NCBI GenBank assembly: GCA_943787725.1
Contig: CALSNM010000007.1
Coordinates: forward strand, 62,001 to 126,000
Length of the DNA: 64,000 nt
Source of the DNA: an uncultured Flavobacteriales bacterium
GTDB lineage: Bacteria; Bacteroidota; Bacteroidia; Flavobacteriales_D; Parvicellaceae
Direction of reading: 5' to 3'
This document shows, piece after piece, positions 52,299-61,409 of this stretch (positions are counted from its first letter, which is position 1; each line of letters begins with the position of its first letter). Below the pieces are notes generated by a model. It worked only from the letters and a program-made list of their open reading frames with translations, searched no databases and was not told where the DNA came from. A program made the position numbers and the translations under genes.

Positions 52299-54032
52299 TT
52301 ACTTTAATCTTATCTCGCTCACTGAGGCACCCGTTGGCACCATTGGAAAAACATTATTTTCTTTGCCAACTATTGCCTCTAAAAAATAGGCTCCTTTATG
52401 ATTTAACATTTCCTTAATTGCTTCAGCTAATTCCTCTCGCTTTACTACCTTTTTAGTCGCTATACCATACCCCGAAACAATCCTCTGAAAATCTGGATTA
52501 ACCATGGTTGTTGATGCATATCTTTTTTCAAAAAACATTTCTTGCCATTGTCTCACCATTCCCAAAAACTCGTTATTCAAGACAACTATTTTAACATCTA
52601 CACCATATTGAAACATCGTTCCTAACTCCTGGAGCGTCATCTGAAAACCACCATCACCAATAACAGCGACTACTTGTTTGTTAGGCTGTCCCATTTTGGC
52701 TCCAATAGCGGCTGGTAAGCAAAACCCCATAGTTCCAAGACCACCTGATGTTATCATAGATTTAGTTTGTTTGAACTTGAAATATCTGCAAGACATCATT
52801 TGGTGCTGTCCTACATCTGTAACGACAATATTATTATGATCAGACTGAATATTTATTTCATTTATCACTTCACCCATCGTAAGTTTTTCTGTTGATGGGT
52901 AAAGCTCATTTCCTATTACCAATTCATATTCTTCCTTTTCTAAGTCTCTAAATTTCTGCAACCAATCTGTATGTGATTTTTGATCTACTATTTTACATAA
53001 TTCCAACAATGCTTCTTTGGCATCCGCAATAACAGGGATATTTGTATGCACATTTTTACTAACCTCTGATGGATCGATTTCTATATGTACAACTTTTGCT
53101 TGCTTTGCATACCGACTTAAATCACCTGTTATTCTATCATCGAAACGCATCCCAATCGCTATCAAAACGTCACATTCGTTGGTGAGCTTATTAGGAGCAT
53201 AGTTTCCATGCATTCCTAACATTCCAACATTTAAATAGTGATCCGATTCAAGGGCAGATAGTCCCAATATTGTCCAGGCAGAGGGTATCCCAGTTTTTTC
53301 GATAAAAGATTTAAATTCTCTCTCAGCCTTAGATAAGATTATTCCTTGACCAAATAATATAAATGGACGTTTAGCACTATTGATTAAATTCGCTGCTGCT
53401 TTAACCGAATCCAAGTTTAACTTTGGTTTAGGGCGGTAGCTTCTCATACCAGTGAATGGAACATAGTTAAAATCTACCTCTTCAAACTGCGCATCTTTCG
53501 TTATATCCACCAATACTGGACCTGGTTTTCCAGAACGCGCTATGTAAAATGCCTTCGCTATTGCCATTGGTATTTCTTCTGCCCTGGTAACTTGAAAATT
53601 CCATTTGGTCACAGGCATTGAAATCCCAACAACATCCGTTTCTTGAAAAGCATCCGTCCCTAATAAATGACTCGCAACTTGCCCTGTTATGCAAACAAGA
53701 GGAGTTGAATCAATTTGTGCATCCGCTATTCCAGTTATCAAATTCGTTGCTCCTGGACCTGAAGTTGCAATACAAACACCAACCTTCCCGGTTGCTCTTG
53801 CATATCCTTGGGCTGCATGCACGGCACCTTGTTCATGTCTTGCTAACACATGTGTTAGTTCCTGTTCAACATCATATAATGCATCATAAACTGGCATAAT
53901 AGCACCGCCCGGATATCCAAACATTAAATTCACACCTTCAGCAATGATTGATTGAACTACTGCTTGTGAACCAGTCATTAAACCTTGTTTAGGCATTGTA
54001 TCTTTAACTTCAATAGTATCCATGTTATTCAT
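52299..54032 (-). CDS. ilvB: Acetolactate synthase large subunit
   Basis: A TPP- and FAD-dependent enzyme at the branch of isoleucine and valine synthesis. The start chosen is the ATG at 54032 (MNNMDTIEVKDTM), directly after the ilvD stop; the frame extends to 54110 inside ilvD, where the sequence is not conserved. Motifs: FGYPGGAIMPVYDALYD near 40, the catalytic glutamate in HEQGAVHAAQGYARATGKVG near 65, and the TPP-diphosphate site GDGGFQMTLQELGTMFQYG followed by NNEFLGMVRQWQEMFFEKRY in the last 120 residues. About 577 residues. Confidence 0.95.
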   Translation of the reverse strand: MNNMDTIEVKDTMPKQGLMTGSQAVVQSIIAEGVNLMFGYPGGAIMPVYDALYDVEQELTHVLARHEQGAVHAAQGYARATGKVGVCIATSGPGATNLITGIADAQIDSTPLVCITGQVASHLLGTDAFQETDVVGISMPVTKWNFQVTRAEEIPMAIAKAFYIARSGKPGPVLVDITKDAQFEEVDFNYVPFTGMRSYRPKPKLNLDSVKAAANLINSAKRPFILFGQGIILSKAEREFKSFIEKTGIPSAWTILGLSALESDHYLNVGMLGMHGNYAPNKLTNECDVLIAIGMRFDDRITGDLSRYAKQAKVVHIEIDPSEVSKNVHTNIPVIADAKEALLELCKIVDQKSHTDWLQKFRDLEKEEYELVIGNELYPSTEKLTMGEVINEINIQSDHNNIVVTDVGQHQMMSCRYFKFKQTKSMITSGGLGTMGFCLPAAIGAKMGQPNKQVVAVIGDGGFQMTLQELGTMFQYGVDVKIVVLNNEFLGMVRQWQEMFFEKRYASTTMVNPDFQRIVSGYGIATKKVVKREELAEAIKEMLNHKGAYFLEAIVGKENNVFPMVPTGASVSEIRLK

Positions 54033-54033
54033 T

Positions 54034-55704
54034 TTAAAATTCATCCGTAACACAACCTTCTGAAGCACAAGAAACGGTTTTGGCATATTTATACATAACT
54101 CCTTTATCAAACTTTAGTTTGGGAGCTTTCCATTTACCCTTTCTTATTTTTAATTCTTCAGCAGAAACGCCCATATTTATTGTGTTTTCAACGGCATTTA
54201 TGGTAATAATATCTCCATTTTCGAGCAATGCAATAGGACCTCCATCTTGCGCTTCTGGAGATACATGCCCAACGACAAACCCATGCGAACCACCAGAAAA
54301 CCTGCCATCCGTTATCAATGCAACATGATTACCCAGACCAGCGCCTATTATAGCAGCAGTTGGCTTTAACATTTCTGGCATGCCAGGTCCTCCTTTGGGG
54401 CCTTCATATCGAATTACAACAACATCTCCTTTTTGAACCTCACCGTTTCGAATTCCATCGGTAGCTTCATACTCGGAATTAAAAACTCGCGCCGCTCCTG
54501 TGAACTCCAACCCTTCTTTTCCAGTTATTTTTGCTACAGCTCCTTTAGGAGAAATATTTCCTTTTAATACACGTAAATGACCTGTTGGTTTTATTGGGTT
54601 TTCCAATGGTCGTATTACTTTTTGACCACCTAGTAAACCAGGAACATCATCAAGGTTTTCTGCTAATGTTTTCCCTGTTACCGTTAAACAATCACCATGC
54701 AGCATATCTTTTTCCAACATGAACTTTAATACCGCAGGAATTCCTCCGACTTGATGCACATTCTCCATTAAAAATTCACCACTTGGTTTTAAGTCTGCTA
54801 AAAAAGGGGTAGAGTTAGATATTTTTTGAAAATCATCCAATTCAAATTCTATGTCAGCAGCTTTAGCAATAGCGAGGAAGTGCAAAACAGCATTTGTGGA
54901 CCCGCCCAAAACTGTCACCAGTCTTATTGCATTTTCCAATGATTTCCTGGTTACTATATCACTTGGCTTGATGTCTTTCTCCAATAACAATCGCATAGCT
55001 TCTCCAGCCTTTACACTTTCCCTTTTCTTTTCCGCACTCAAAGCTGGATTAGAAGAATTATAAGGCAATGACATTCCAAGCGCTTCTATTGCTGATGCCA
55101 TTGTATTTGCAGTGTACATTCCTCCACAAGCCCCAGCACCCGGGCATGCTTTTTTTATTACCTCTTTGTACTCCTTATTGTCAATCTTTCCTGCAACTTT
55201 TTGACCCCATGCTTCAAATGCTGAAACAACATCTAGAGGCTTGTCGTTATGACAACCCGATGCAATTGTTCCCCCATATACCAGTATACTTGGTCGATTT
55301 AAACGTAACATTGCCATTAATGCTCCTGGCATATTTTTATCACATCCAACAACCGTTACCAAACCATCGTAAGACATTGCTTCAACAACTGTCTCCATCG
55401 AATCTGCTATAACATCTCTCGATGGAAGAGAAAACCGCATACCTGGAGTTCCCATAGAAATTCCATCACTAACACCAATTGTATTAAACACCAAGCCTAC
55501 TAGATCAGCATTTTTCGTGCCTTGCTTGACCTTTTGGGCGAGATCATTTAAATGCATATTACATGGATTTCCTTCATATCCAGTGCTTGCAATCCCAACA
55601 AAAGCTTTCGAAAAATCTTCTTCAGTCAGCCCTATTGCATGCAACATAGCTTGAGCTGCTGGCTGAGAATCGTCTTGTGTTACTCTTTTGCTAAATCTAT
55701 TCAT
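54034..55704 (-). CDS. ilvD: Dihydroxy-acid dehydratase
   Basis: An Fe-S enzyme of 556 residues that removes water from the dihydroxy acids of isoleucine and valine synthesis. The start is the ATG at 55704 ([13 protein letters not shown]), 1 base after the ilvE stop. Cluster and active-site signatures: [12 protein letters not shown] near residue 47, [14 protein letters not shown] near 120, and [20 protein letters not shown] near 185. C-terminal [20 protein letters not shown] near 460 is the substrate region. Confidence 0.96.
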   Translation of the reverse strand: MNRFSKRVTQDDSQPAAQAMLHAIGLTEEDFSKAFVGIASTGYEGNPCNMHLNDLAQKVKQGTKNADLVGLVFNTIGVSDGISMGTPGMRFSLPSRDVIADSMETVVEAMSYDGLVTVVGCDKNMPGALMAMLRLNRPSILVYGGTIASGCHNDKPLDVVSAFEAWGQKVAGKIDNKEYKEVIKKACPGAGACGGMYTANTMASAIEALGMSLPYNSSNPALSAEKKRESVKAGEAMRLLLEKDIKPSDIVTRKSLENAIRLVTVLGGSTNAVLHFLAIAKAADIEFELDDFQKISNSTPFLADLKPSGEFLMENVHQVGGIPAVLKFMLEKDMLHGDCLTVTGKTLAENLDDVPGLLGGQKVIRPLENPIKPTGHLRVLKGNISPKGAVAKITGKEGLEFTGAARVFNSEYEATDGIRNGEVQKGDVVVIRYEGPKGGPGMPEMLKPTAAIIGAGLGNHVALITDGRFSGGSHGFVVGHVSPEAQDGGPIALLENGDIITINAVENTINMGVSAEELKIRKGKWKAPKLKFDKGVMYKYAKTVSCASEGCVTDEF

Positions 55705-55705
55705 T

Positions 55706-56597
55706 TTAGACCAGTTCAAATTGTTTGTATTCCTTCTTTCTTACTCGGTTTTGATAAGCATTTGCCAAATCGAATCCCATCGTGTCTTCCCAACTAAAAT
55801 TAAATTTATGACCATCTAAACTTTCCACACCGGCAACTTCTGCTGCAGTACCCGTAAAGAAAGCACCGTCAGCATCATGAACTTCTTCCGGAGTGAAAAA
55901 CTTCTCTTCCAATTCAAAACCTAACTCATCAGCAAGCTCAAATATAGTTTGTCTAGTTACTCCATTTAGTATATTTCCCACTGGAGCGGTAAAAAGCTTA
56001 CCCTCTTTTTCATAAAAGAAATTTGCTCCTGGACCTTCAGCAACGTTTTCATGCATATCCAATAGTAAAGCTTCATCAAACCCTTTTTGTTTTGCTTCAG
56101 TAGTTGCTAAAATCGAATTTGTATAGTGACCCGTCACTTTTGCCTCAACAAAACATGATTTCGGATTTGGTCTTTGAAAAGAAGAAGTCATTAAACGCAA
56201 TTGAGAATCGCCTAAGTATTTACCCCATTCCCAAGAGGATAGCATTACATGCACCTCATCGGTTGGCTGCAAGGCCATGTTTTCCCCGAGGTAAACTAAT
56301 GGTCTGATATAAGCATTCTCCAAGTTGTTTTTTTTCTAACAATTGATAAGTAAGTGTCGTTAACTCCTCTACTGAATATTGCAATTTAATGTGCATTTTC
56401 TCTGCTGAATAGAGCAATCTTTCGTAATGCTCTTTGGCTTTAAAAACTCTCGCACCATCTTCTGTTTTATACGATCTAATTCCTTCAAAAACTCCAGATC
56501 CATAGTGCAAAGTTTGTGAATAAAGGCTCGTAGAAGTTTCTTTGGCTTTTAACCATTCACCATCCAAATAGATTATTGTGTCGTCGTTGTAATACAT
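55706..56597 (-). CDS. ilvE: Branched-chain amino acid aminotransferase (one frameshift)
   Basis: A PLP enzyme for the last step of Ile/Val/Leu synthesis; the first gene of the operon. Frame 56597-56256 carries [20 protein letters not shown], then [20 protein letters not shown]. At an eight-A run (plus-strand T-run 56328-56335) one base too many shifts the frame. Without it the protein reads [20 protein letters not shown] and goes on to the catalytic lysine in [20 protein letters not shown] and [18 protein letters not shown], ending EYKQFELV at 55706. The corrected length is 296 residues, normal for the family. ilvD starts 1 base after the stop. Confidence 0.93.
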
Positions 56598-56626
56598 TTT
56601 GTTATTGTTTTATAATTTATTTTTTC

Positions 56627-56658
56627 AAAAAAAAAGCCTTTCTGTTGAGAAAGGCTTT
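56627..56658 (-). terminator. Attenuator terminator of the ilv leader
   Basis: On the minus strand AAAGCCTTTCT (56658-56648) pairs with AGAAAGGCTTT (56643-56633) around the 4-base loop CAAC. The 11-bp stem is followed by nine U's, and the A-run on the plus strand is 56627-56635. It lies between the leader peptide stop and ilvE. A competing antiterminator can form: GAGATAGG (56686-56679), which overlaps the leader stop codon, is complementary with one mismatch to CCTTTCTC in the terminator's 5' arm (56654-56647). Confidence 0.9.
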
Positions 56659-56684
56659 AATATTTATTCAATATTCTTCCTATC

Positions 56685-56747
56685 TCACCAACATGGCGCA
56701 GAAATAATAATGACTGTAAGTAGTAATATGTTTATCGTTTGTTTCAT
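56685..56747 (-). CDS. ilv leader peptide (attenuator)
   Basis: 20 residues beginning MKQT and containing INILLLTVIII: 9 of the 11 residues are Ile, Leu or Val (five I, three L, one V). It ends SAPCW and stops with TGA, just before an antiterminator sequence and the attenuator terminator. When charged Ile, Leu or Val tRNA is scarce, a ribosome would stall on the run. This would leave GAGATAGG free to pair with the terminator arm and let transcription enter ilvE. With ample tRNA, the ribosome reaches the stop, covers GAGATAGG, and the terminator forms. The mechanism is that of enterobacterial ilv leaders; its use here is inferred from the sequence. Confidence 0.85.
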   Translation of the reverse strand: MKQTINILLLTVIIISAPCW

Positions 56748-56756
56748 TTCAAAACA

Positions 56757-56789
56757 CAAATCTAACTACTTTGTGAGCATTTTAACCAA
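56757..56789 (-). promoter_or_regulatory. Promoter of the ilv operon
   Basis: TAGATTTG (56764-56757, minus strand) is an exact TAnnTTTG -7 box. TTGG at 56789-56786 lies 21 bases upstream as a -33 element. Transcription would begin near 56750, next to the leader peptide start. Confidence 0.6.
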
Positions 56790-56857
56790 CTAATTATTTT
56801 AAAAAATAAAAAGTCTGATTAGTTATTTTCACAATCCAAATAAGGGTTATTCTATTT

Positions 56858-59173
56858 TTAAATTCCCATGATAGCACTTTCTAGCTCCTTTTGTTTTTTA
56901 AACTTTCCCAAGAGGTGAGAATAAAAATCTACATCGTTATGAACAATGCCTGAATATTCGGCATAATCAATCGTTATGCTTTTAACCTTGACCACAGATT
57001 TTTCTAATTTACGTCTTAACAAAGACAGCATTTTTGTTTTTGTTTTCCCTTCAAAATTAAAATAAACAGCAAGTAACAATTCTCCCATAAACCTTTCACA
57101 TATAAAGAAAGTTCGAAATGCACTCAATAAATCATTTTCCGATAATTTAGAATATTTCTCTTTTAAAGATTTAATCTTTGTGTATTTTTTGGAAAAGTTT
57201 GATTTGACAGGGTCAGTAAAAGAGCTAACTGTTAAGACTAAATTATTTTCCTCCATTGTAAATGATAAAGATGCATGCCTTAGCTCAGTAAACTCCTGGC
57301 ACCCTCTTGCGCCCGCCCTTTCTTCATCAGTATTTCCTGGATAATTATCTAATTCTTCTCTAGAAGATGAAATTATCTCTCCTCCTCTTATCTCTCCTAT
57401 TCCATTTGCCAGTAACTCTAAATAAACATTTCCTCCATGAAGATAACTACCGTGTAATTGTTTACTCACTTCATACAATTCAACAGGGTTCAATGAAAAA
57501 TTACCCAATTCAAATTGATCTGAAGCAAATGCATCATCAAATTCTAAATAAAAATCATTTGGCAATTTATCTTCTGGCTCCCCAATTGTAATACCAACTT
57601 GTAACTGAACTTCGTCTACATGTTGACTTATGGCATCAGGGCCAATTGTAATGACACGAACCGTGAAATTTTTCGCTTTTAATGAATCGGGAATTACGAA
57701 ATTTTGCGTGAATGCATTAAAAGTACATCCATCTGCATAGGTATAAACATAGCCAAAATTTGAATATTTTACCTGAAAATCTCCAGTGAACATTTTCAAT
57801 TCTGCAAGCCTAACCCTAAATCGCTTTAGCCTTTCCTCTTCAATTGCTAATCCCTTTTTAGCTCTTTTCAGTTGTTTTTCAATTTGTGGCTTACGATTAT
57901 ACAACGCCGACAGCCTATCTTGTAAAAAACTGGTTTTCTTTTGAGTTTTATTTTGCGCATAACGATTTTTATCTAATTCAAATTCTGTTTCCTTTATTTT
58001 CAATAAATTATCTTCCAGAGCTTTAGAGTAGTGTTCTACCCAGTATCTCAATCCCTCCTCTCCATTAATTTCATTGTCCACAAATGGAATACTTTTAAAC
58101 TCCAATCTTTTGATGTTTGTATGTAAGGTTTGACCATCTCCAAATGTTGAATCAGGAGAAAGTTCTTTCGAAAGCTTAGACGCATATAATAAATAAGATT
58201 GTCCTTCTCTAGTTACAACTACTGTTGATTGCTGCCGAGAATTAAATCCCCATATGCTAAAGTGAATATTTGTATAGCCATTTTTCATAGCTTCAAACTC
58301 CCTTACCGCAGTCTGATTTGCCACAATTGATTGCATATTTTCATATCCAGAAACTATTTTAGTATCATAAGTGAATAACCCTACACCTTTTGGAACCCCT
58401 AAACTATTTCTTCTTCCTCTAATTAATTCTTTTTCATGCAGCAATCCTGCTGTTCCACTTCCATCTCCAGCTGCTAATAAAACACTTTTATAAAAACCAC
58501 TTTTACCTCCTATTTTTAAAAAATATTCATATGACTTGTTCTGAATAAATTTTCGCATTGATTCGGAAATAACGTTGACTATTTCTTGTTGCTCAACCAA
58601 CTTGAAATTCTTTAATTCATTTAATTCCTTAACTCTATTGTTAAATATAATATTTGGATCCAGAACATTCATTATCGTCGAAATTGGTGTCCTCTGACCA
58701 TTTTTTATTCGAACTGCTTTATCTGGAAGACTAGTAGATAATTCTCTTAAAAAATTGACATATACGCTATCCGATATTCCCTCTGTTTTTATTTCATCTC
58801 TCCTGTTAAGCTCTCTATAAGTAGTTTGTAAAGCCATTTTTGTTGCTACTTCAGAAAGCAGTCCTTGAGAAGTCTTTTTAAGTTCATTAAAATTCACCTC
58901 TAACAACGAAGGTTCATAAACGATTATCTTCTCGATAGAGTCATAATCAATTATTGAATCTGGCAGCGGCTCTCCTTTACTTTTATACAAAAAGTATATT
59001 GTATCACCCGCGTATTTAAAGTATTCACCAAGGTTTCTATTTAGTGCAGGACTTTTAATTACCACATGGTGTAAAATTGCTTTCTCTTCTGGAGTAAGCA
59101 TACTATTTTGACCTAAAAAAAAATGCGAGATAAACAATAGTAAAAACAGTAAATATGTCTTGATTGGTTTCAC
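56858..59173 (-). CDS. Large secreted protein of unknown function
   Basis: 771 residues with a signal peptide (MKPIKTYLLFLLLFISHFFL, cleaved near GQNS). The N-terminal third is helical and charged, with GGKSGFYKSVLLAAGDGSGT near 225 and RNSLGVPKGVGLFTYDTKIV near 255. A basic coiled coil occupies roughly 400-470 (KKTSFLQDRLSALYNRKPQI and EKQLKRAKKGLAIEEERLKR). The C-terminal third has beta motifs (DGCTFNAFTQNFVIPDSLKA, then PNDFYLEFDDAFASDQFELG). The end (KQKELESAIMGI) shows no T9SS domain, so it is probably periplasmic. I do not recognise a family. It diverges from the methyltransferase gene. Confidence 0.75.
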   Translation of the reverse strand: MKPIKTYLLFLLLFISHFFLGQNSMLTPEEKAILHHVVIKSPALNRNLGEYFKYAGDTIYFLYKSKGEPLPDSIIDYDSIEKIIVYEPSLLEVNFNELKKTSQGLLSEVATKMALQTTYRELNRRDEIKTEGISDSVYVNFLRELSTSLPDKAVRIKNGQRTPISTIMNVLDPNIIFNNRVKELNELKNFKLVEQQEIVNVISESMRKFIQNKSYEYFLKIGGKSGFYKSVLLAAGDGSGTAGLLHEKELIRGRRNSLGVPKGVGLFTYDTKIVSGYENMQSIVANQTAVREFEAMKNGYTNIHFSIWGFNSRQQSTVVVTREGQSYLLYASKLSKELSPDSTFGDGQTLHTNIKRLEFKSIPFVDNEINGEEGLRYWVEHYSKALEDNLLKIKETEFELDKNRYAQNKTQKKTSFLQDRLSALYNRKPQIEKQLKRAKKGLAIEEERLKRFRVRLAELKMFTGDFQVKYSNFGYVYTYADGCTFNAFTQNFVIPDSLKAKNFTVRVITIGPDAISQHVDEVQLQVGITIGEPEDKLPNDFYLEFDDAFASDQFELGNFSLNPVELYEVSKQLHGSYLHGGNVYLELLANGIGEIRGGEIISSSREELDNYPGNTDEERAGARGCQEFTELRHASLSFTMEENNLVLTVSSFTDPVKSNFSKKYTKIKSLKEKYSKLSENDLLSAFRTFFICERFMGELLLAVYFNFEGKTKTKMLSLLRRKLEKSVVKVKSITIDYAEYSGIVHNDVDFYSHLLGKFKKQKELESAIMGI

Positions 59174-59219
59174 TTTGCTATTATAACAGAAAAACAGGAA
59201 AAAGGGACATTTAATAAGA

Positions 59220-59227
59220 TATCTTTG
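59220..59227 (+). promoter_or_regulatory. Bacteroidota -7 box for the methyltransferase
   Basis: TATCTTTG matches TAnnTTTG exactly, 22 bases before the ATG at 59250. No convincing -33 element was found. Confidence 0.45.
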
Positions 59228-59249
59228 TCAAAAATTTTAAACGCGACAA

Positions 59250-60098
59250 ATGAATTTTGAAGACAATCCTAAAAGCATCAAGTTCCATGTGAAAAAGTTC
59301 TTACGTAAGAATCAAGATCGCTTTAAAAATAAAAAAGTTATCGATTTTCCTGCGGGCAATGGAGTAACATCAAGAATTATTAAAGAATTTGGGGCAGATC
59401 CATACCCATTTGATTTATTCCCAGAATACTTTAATATAGATGGATTAACTTGCAATCGCGCAAACATTAATGAAGGAATTCCAGTGGATGATAAATTCGG
59501 TGATATGCTTATTTGTCAAGAGGGCATCGAACATTTTTCAGATCAGTTATTAGCTTTTAAAAACTTTAACCGCGTCTTAAAAAAAGGTGGGAACTTATTA
59601 ATTACAACACCTAACTATTCTAATTTAAAAGCAAAATTGAGTTATCTATCGGGAGAATCAGAAAGGTTTGGATCGATGATGGCACCGAATGAATTGGACA
59701 GTGTATGGATGTCTAAGCAAGATATTACTAGCGAAGTCTATTATGGACATATTTTTTTAGTTGGAATTCAAAAACTACGGGTTCTTGGTCAGCTATCTGG
59801 ATTCAAAATTAAAGAGGTTCATTTTACAAGAATGAAATCAACTTCCTTTTTTCTATTGTTCATCTTTTACCCTTTCATCTATTTTTCCAATTGGCGAGCA
59901 TATAAAAAACGGTTACGAAAAAATAACGACTACGACTTGACCACTAAAAAAGAAGTATATAAAGAAATATTCAAACTAAATACAAGTTTTAAAATTCTTA
60001 CGGACCATAGTTTAATGGTTGAATTTGAAAAGACAATGGAGGTTTCGGAAGTTGGAAAAAAACTAAAAAGTCAGCACAAGGAATTTGGAAGAACCTAG
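59250..60098 (+). CDS. Class I SAM-dependent methyltransferase with membrane-near helix
   Basis: 282 residues. The S-adenosylmethionine motif is KKVIDFPAGNGVTSRI near residue 28, with an acidic residue in DPYPFDLFPEYF near 51. DMLICQEGIEHFSDQLLAFK near 84 and FNRVLKKGGNLLITTPNYSN near 107 are Methyltransf_11-type motifs. A hydrophobic stretch (SFFLLFIFYPFIYFSNW near 202) may tether it to a membrane. The substrate is unknown; small lipids, quinones or sugars are typical of this family. Single gene. Confidence 0.8.
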   Translation: MNFEDNPKSIKFHVKKFLRKNQDRFKNKKVIDFPAGNGVTSRIIKEFGADPYPFDLFPEYFNIDGLTCNRANINEGIPVDDKFGDMLICQEGIEHFSDQLLAFKNFNRVLKKGGNLLITTPNYSNLKAKLSYLSGESERFGSMMAPNELDSVWMSKQDITSEVYYGHIFLVGIQKLRVLGQLSGFKIKEVHFTRMKSTSFFLLFIFYPFIYFSNWRAYKKRLRKNNDYDLTTKKEVYKEIFKLNTSFKILTDHSLMVEFEKTMEVSEVGKKLKSQHKEFGRT

Positions 60099-60193
60099 AT
60101 ATTAAATTCAAATCAACCAACAGAAACATTTGACTTACCTATTCATTATGGAAAGGAAACGAACAACAGAATATTCTAATAATTTATGTCGAG

Positions 60194-61396
60194 TCATTCA
60201 AAATCCGGATAGAGTAAATACTTCTTTCGCTTAGTTTTAAAAAGCTTAACCTCATCTTGGAAGCTTTCCCAAATTTCATTTGCATCTTTTCCAGTTTCAA
60301 TCATTTCCCGAATTTTTTTATCTCCAGTCAATAGTTTAAAAAAGCCATCCTTTCTAAAAAAATCTGTTTTATTCGATGATTCCTGATAAATCGCTACTAC
60401 CCAATGTAAATATAATTTTCCAAGATTCCTTAAGTAATGCTCTCCAAAGTCTTCCAAATCATAACCATTACATTTTTCTCCATCCAATTTTGGGTGCTTT
60501 GCTCCGGGTGTTGGTGAAGGCGTAAACGAAAAACCCGTTTCCCCTATTAAGGGTGAGCCTATCATCTGAAACGGTTTCTGTGTGCCCCTTCCAATACTTA
60601 CATTCGTTCCTTCAAACAAACATAAAGAAGGATACAAATAAATACTTGCCATGTTTGGTAAGTTAGGAGAAGGTTTTATTGGTAATTCGTAAAATTCAGA
60701 ATGTTCATAGTTATGACATTTAACAACAATCAAGTCACATTGAACACCATTTGCTAACCACTTTTCACCATTAATCATTTGCCCGTATTCTCCAATCGTC
60801 ATTCCATGTACAATTGGAACTGGATGCATTCCAACAAAAGATTCATTTCCGTTTTTAAGAATTGGTCCATCTACATAAAACCCATTTGGATTAGGTCGAT
60901 CCAAAATAATCATTTTTTTATGCTGTTCAGCGCATGCCTCCATTACATAATGCATTGTACTTATATAGGTGTAAAAACGCGCACCCACATCTTGAATGTC
61001 GAATATCACAACATCTATATCCAATAATTTTTCAATACTTGGTTTTCTATTTTTCCTGCCGTAAAGGGACAAAATAGGCAAGCCTGTTTTGCTATCTTTT
61101 CCATCTGTAACTTTTTCACCTGCATCAGCATTTCCTCGAAAACCATGCTCAGGAGCAAAAACTTTTTTCACATCTATTCCTAATGACAATAAGGTATCTA
61201 CCAAGTGAGTTGAACCAACCATTGAAGTTTGATTTCCAATAATAGCAACGCGTTTTTCTTGAATGATTGGCAAATATTTATCAAACATTTTACTTCCTAC
61301 TTGAATAGTAGTTTTATACTGAGCAAGCAGCTGAAATGAATTCATTACTGCTAGTACTAGTAGTAGACCAAAAACTTTATTAAACTTGTACTTCAT
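60194..61396 (-). CDS. namZ: DUF1343 / NamZ-type exo-beta-N-acetylmuramidase
   Basis: 400 residues with a signal peptide (MKYKFNKVFGLLLVLAVMNS, cleaved near QLLAQ). DUF1343 signatures: VAIIGNQTSMVG near 49, VFAPEHGFRGNADAGEKV near 79, LPILSLYGRK near 105, FDIQDVGARFYTYISTMHYV near 132, MIILDRPNPNGF near 163, PSPNLPNMASIYLYPSLCLF near 243 and GTNVSIGRGTQKPFQMIGSP near 264. NamZ removes terminal N-acetylmuramic acid from peptidoglycan fragments, so a role in cell wall recycling or feeding is likely. Its start lies about 13 bases from the divergent permease start. Confidence 0.9.
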   Translation of the reverse strand: MKYKFNKVFGLLLVLAVMNSFQLLAQYKTTIQVGSKMFDKYLPIIQEKRVAIIGNQTSMVGSTHLVDTLLSLGIDVKKVFAPEHGFRGNADAGEKVTDGKDSKTGLPILSLYGRKNRKPSIEKLLDIDVVIFDIQDVGARFYTYISTMHYVMEACAEQHKKMIILDRPNPNGFYVDGPILKNGNESFVGMHPVPIVHGMTIGEYGQMINGEKWLANGVQCDLIVVKCHNYEHSEFYELPIKPSPNLPNMASIYLYPSLCLFEGTNVSIGRGTQKPFQMIGSPLIGETGFSFTPSPTPGAKHPKLDGEKCNGYDLEDFGEHYLRNLGKLYLHWVVAIYQESSNKTDFFRKDGFFKLLTGDKKIREMIETGKDANEIWESFQDEVKLFKTKRKKYLLYPDFE

Positions 61397-61409
61397 TAAA
61401 TCATATTAT

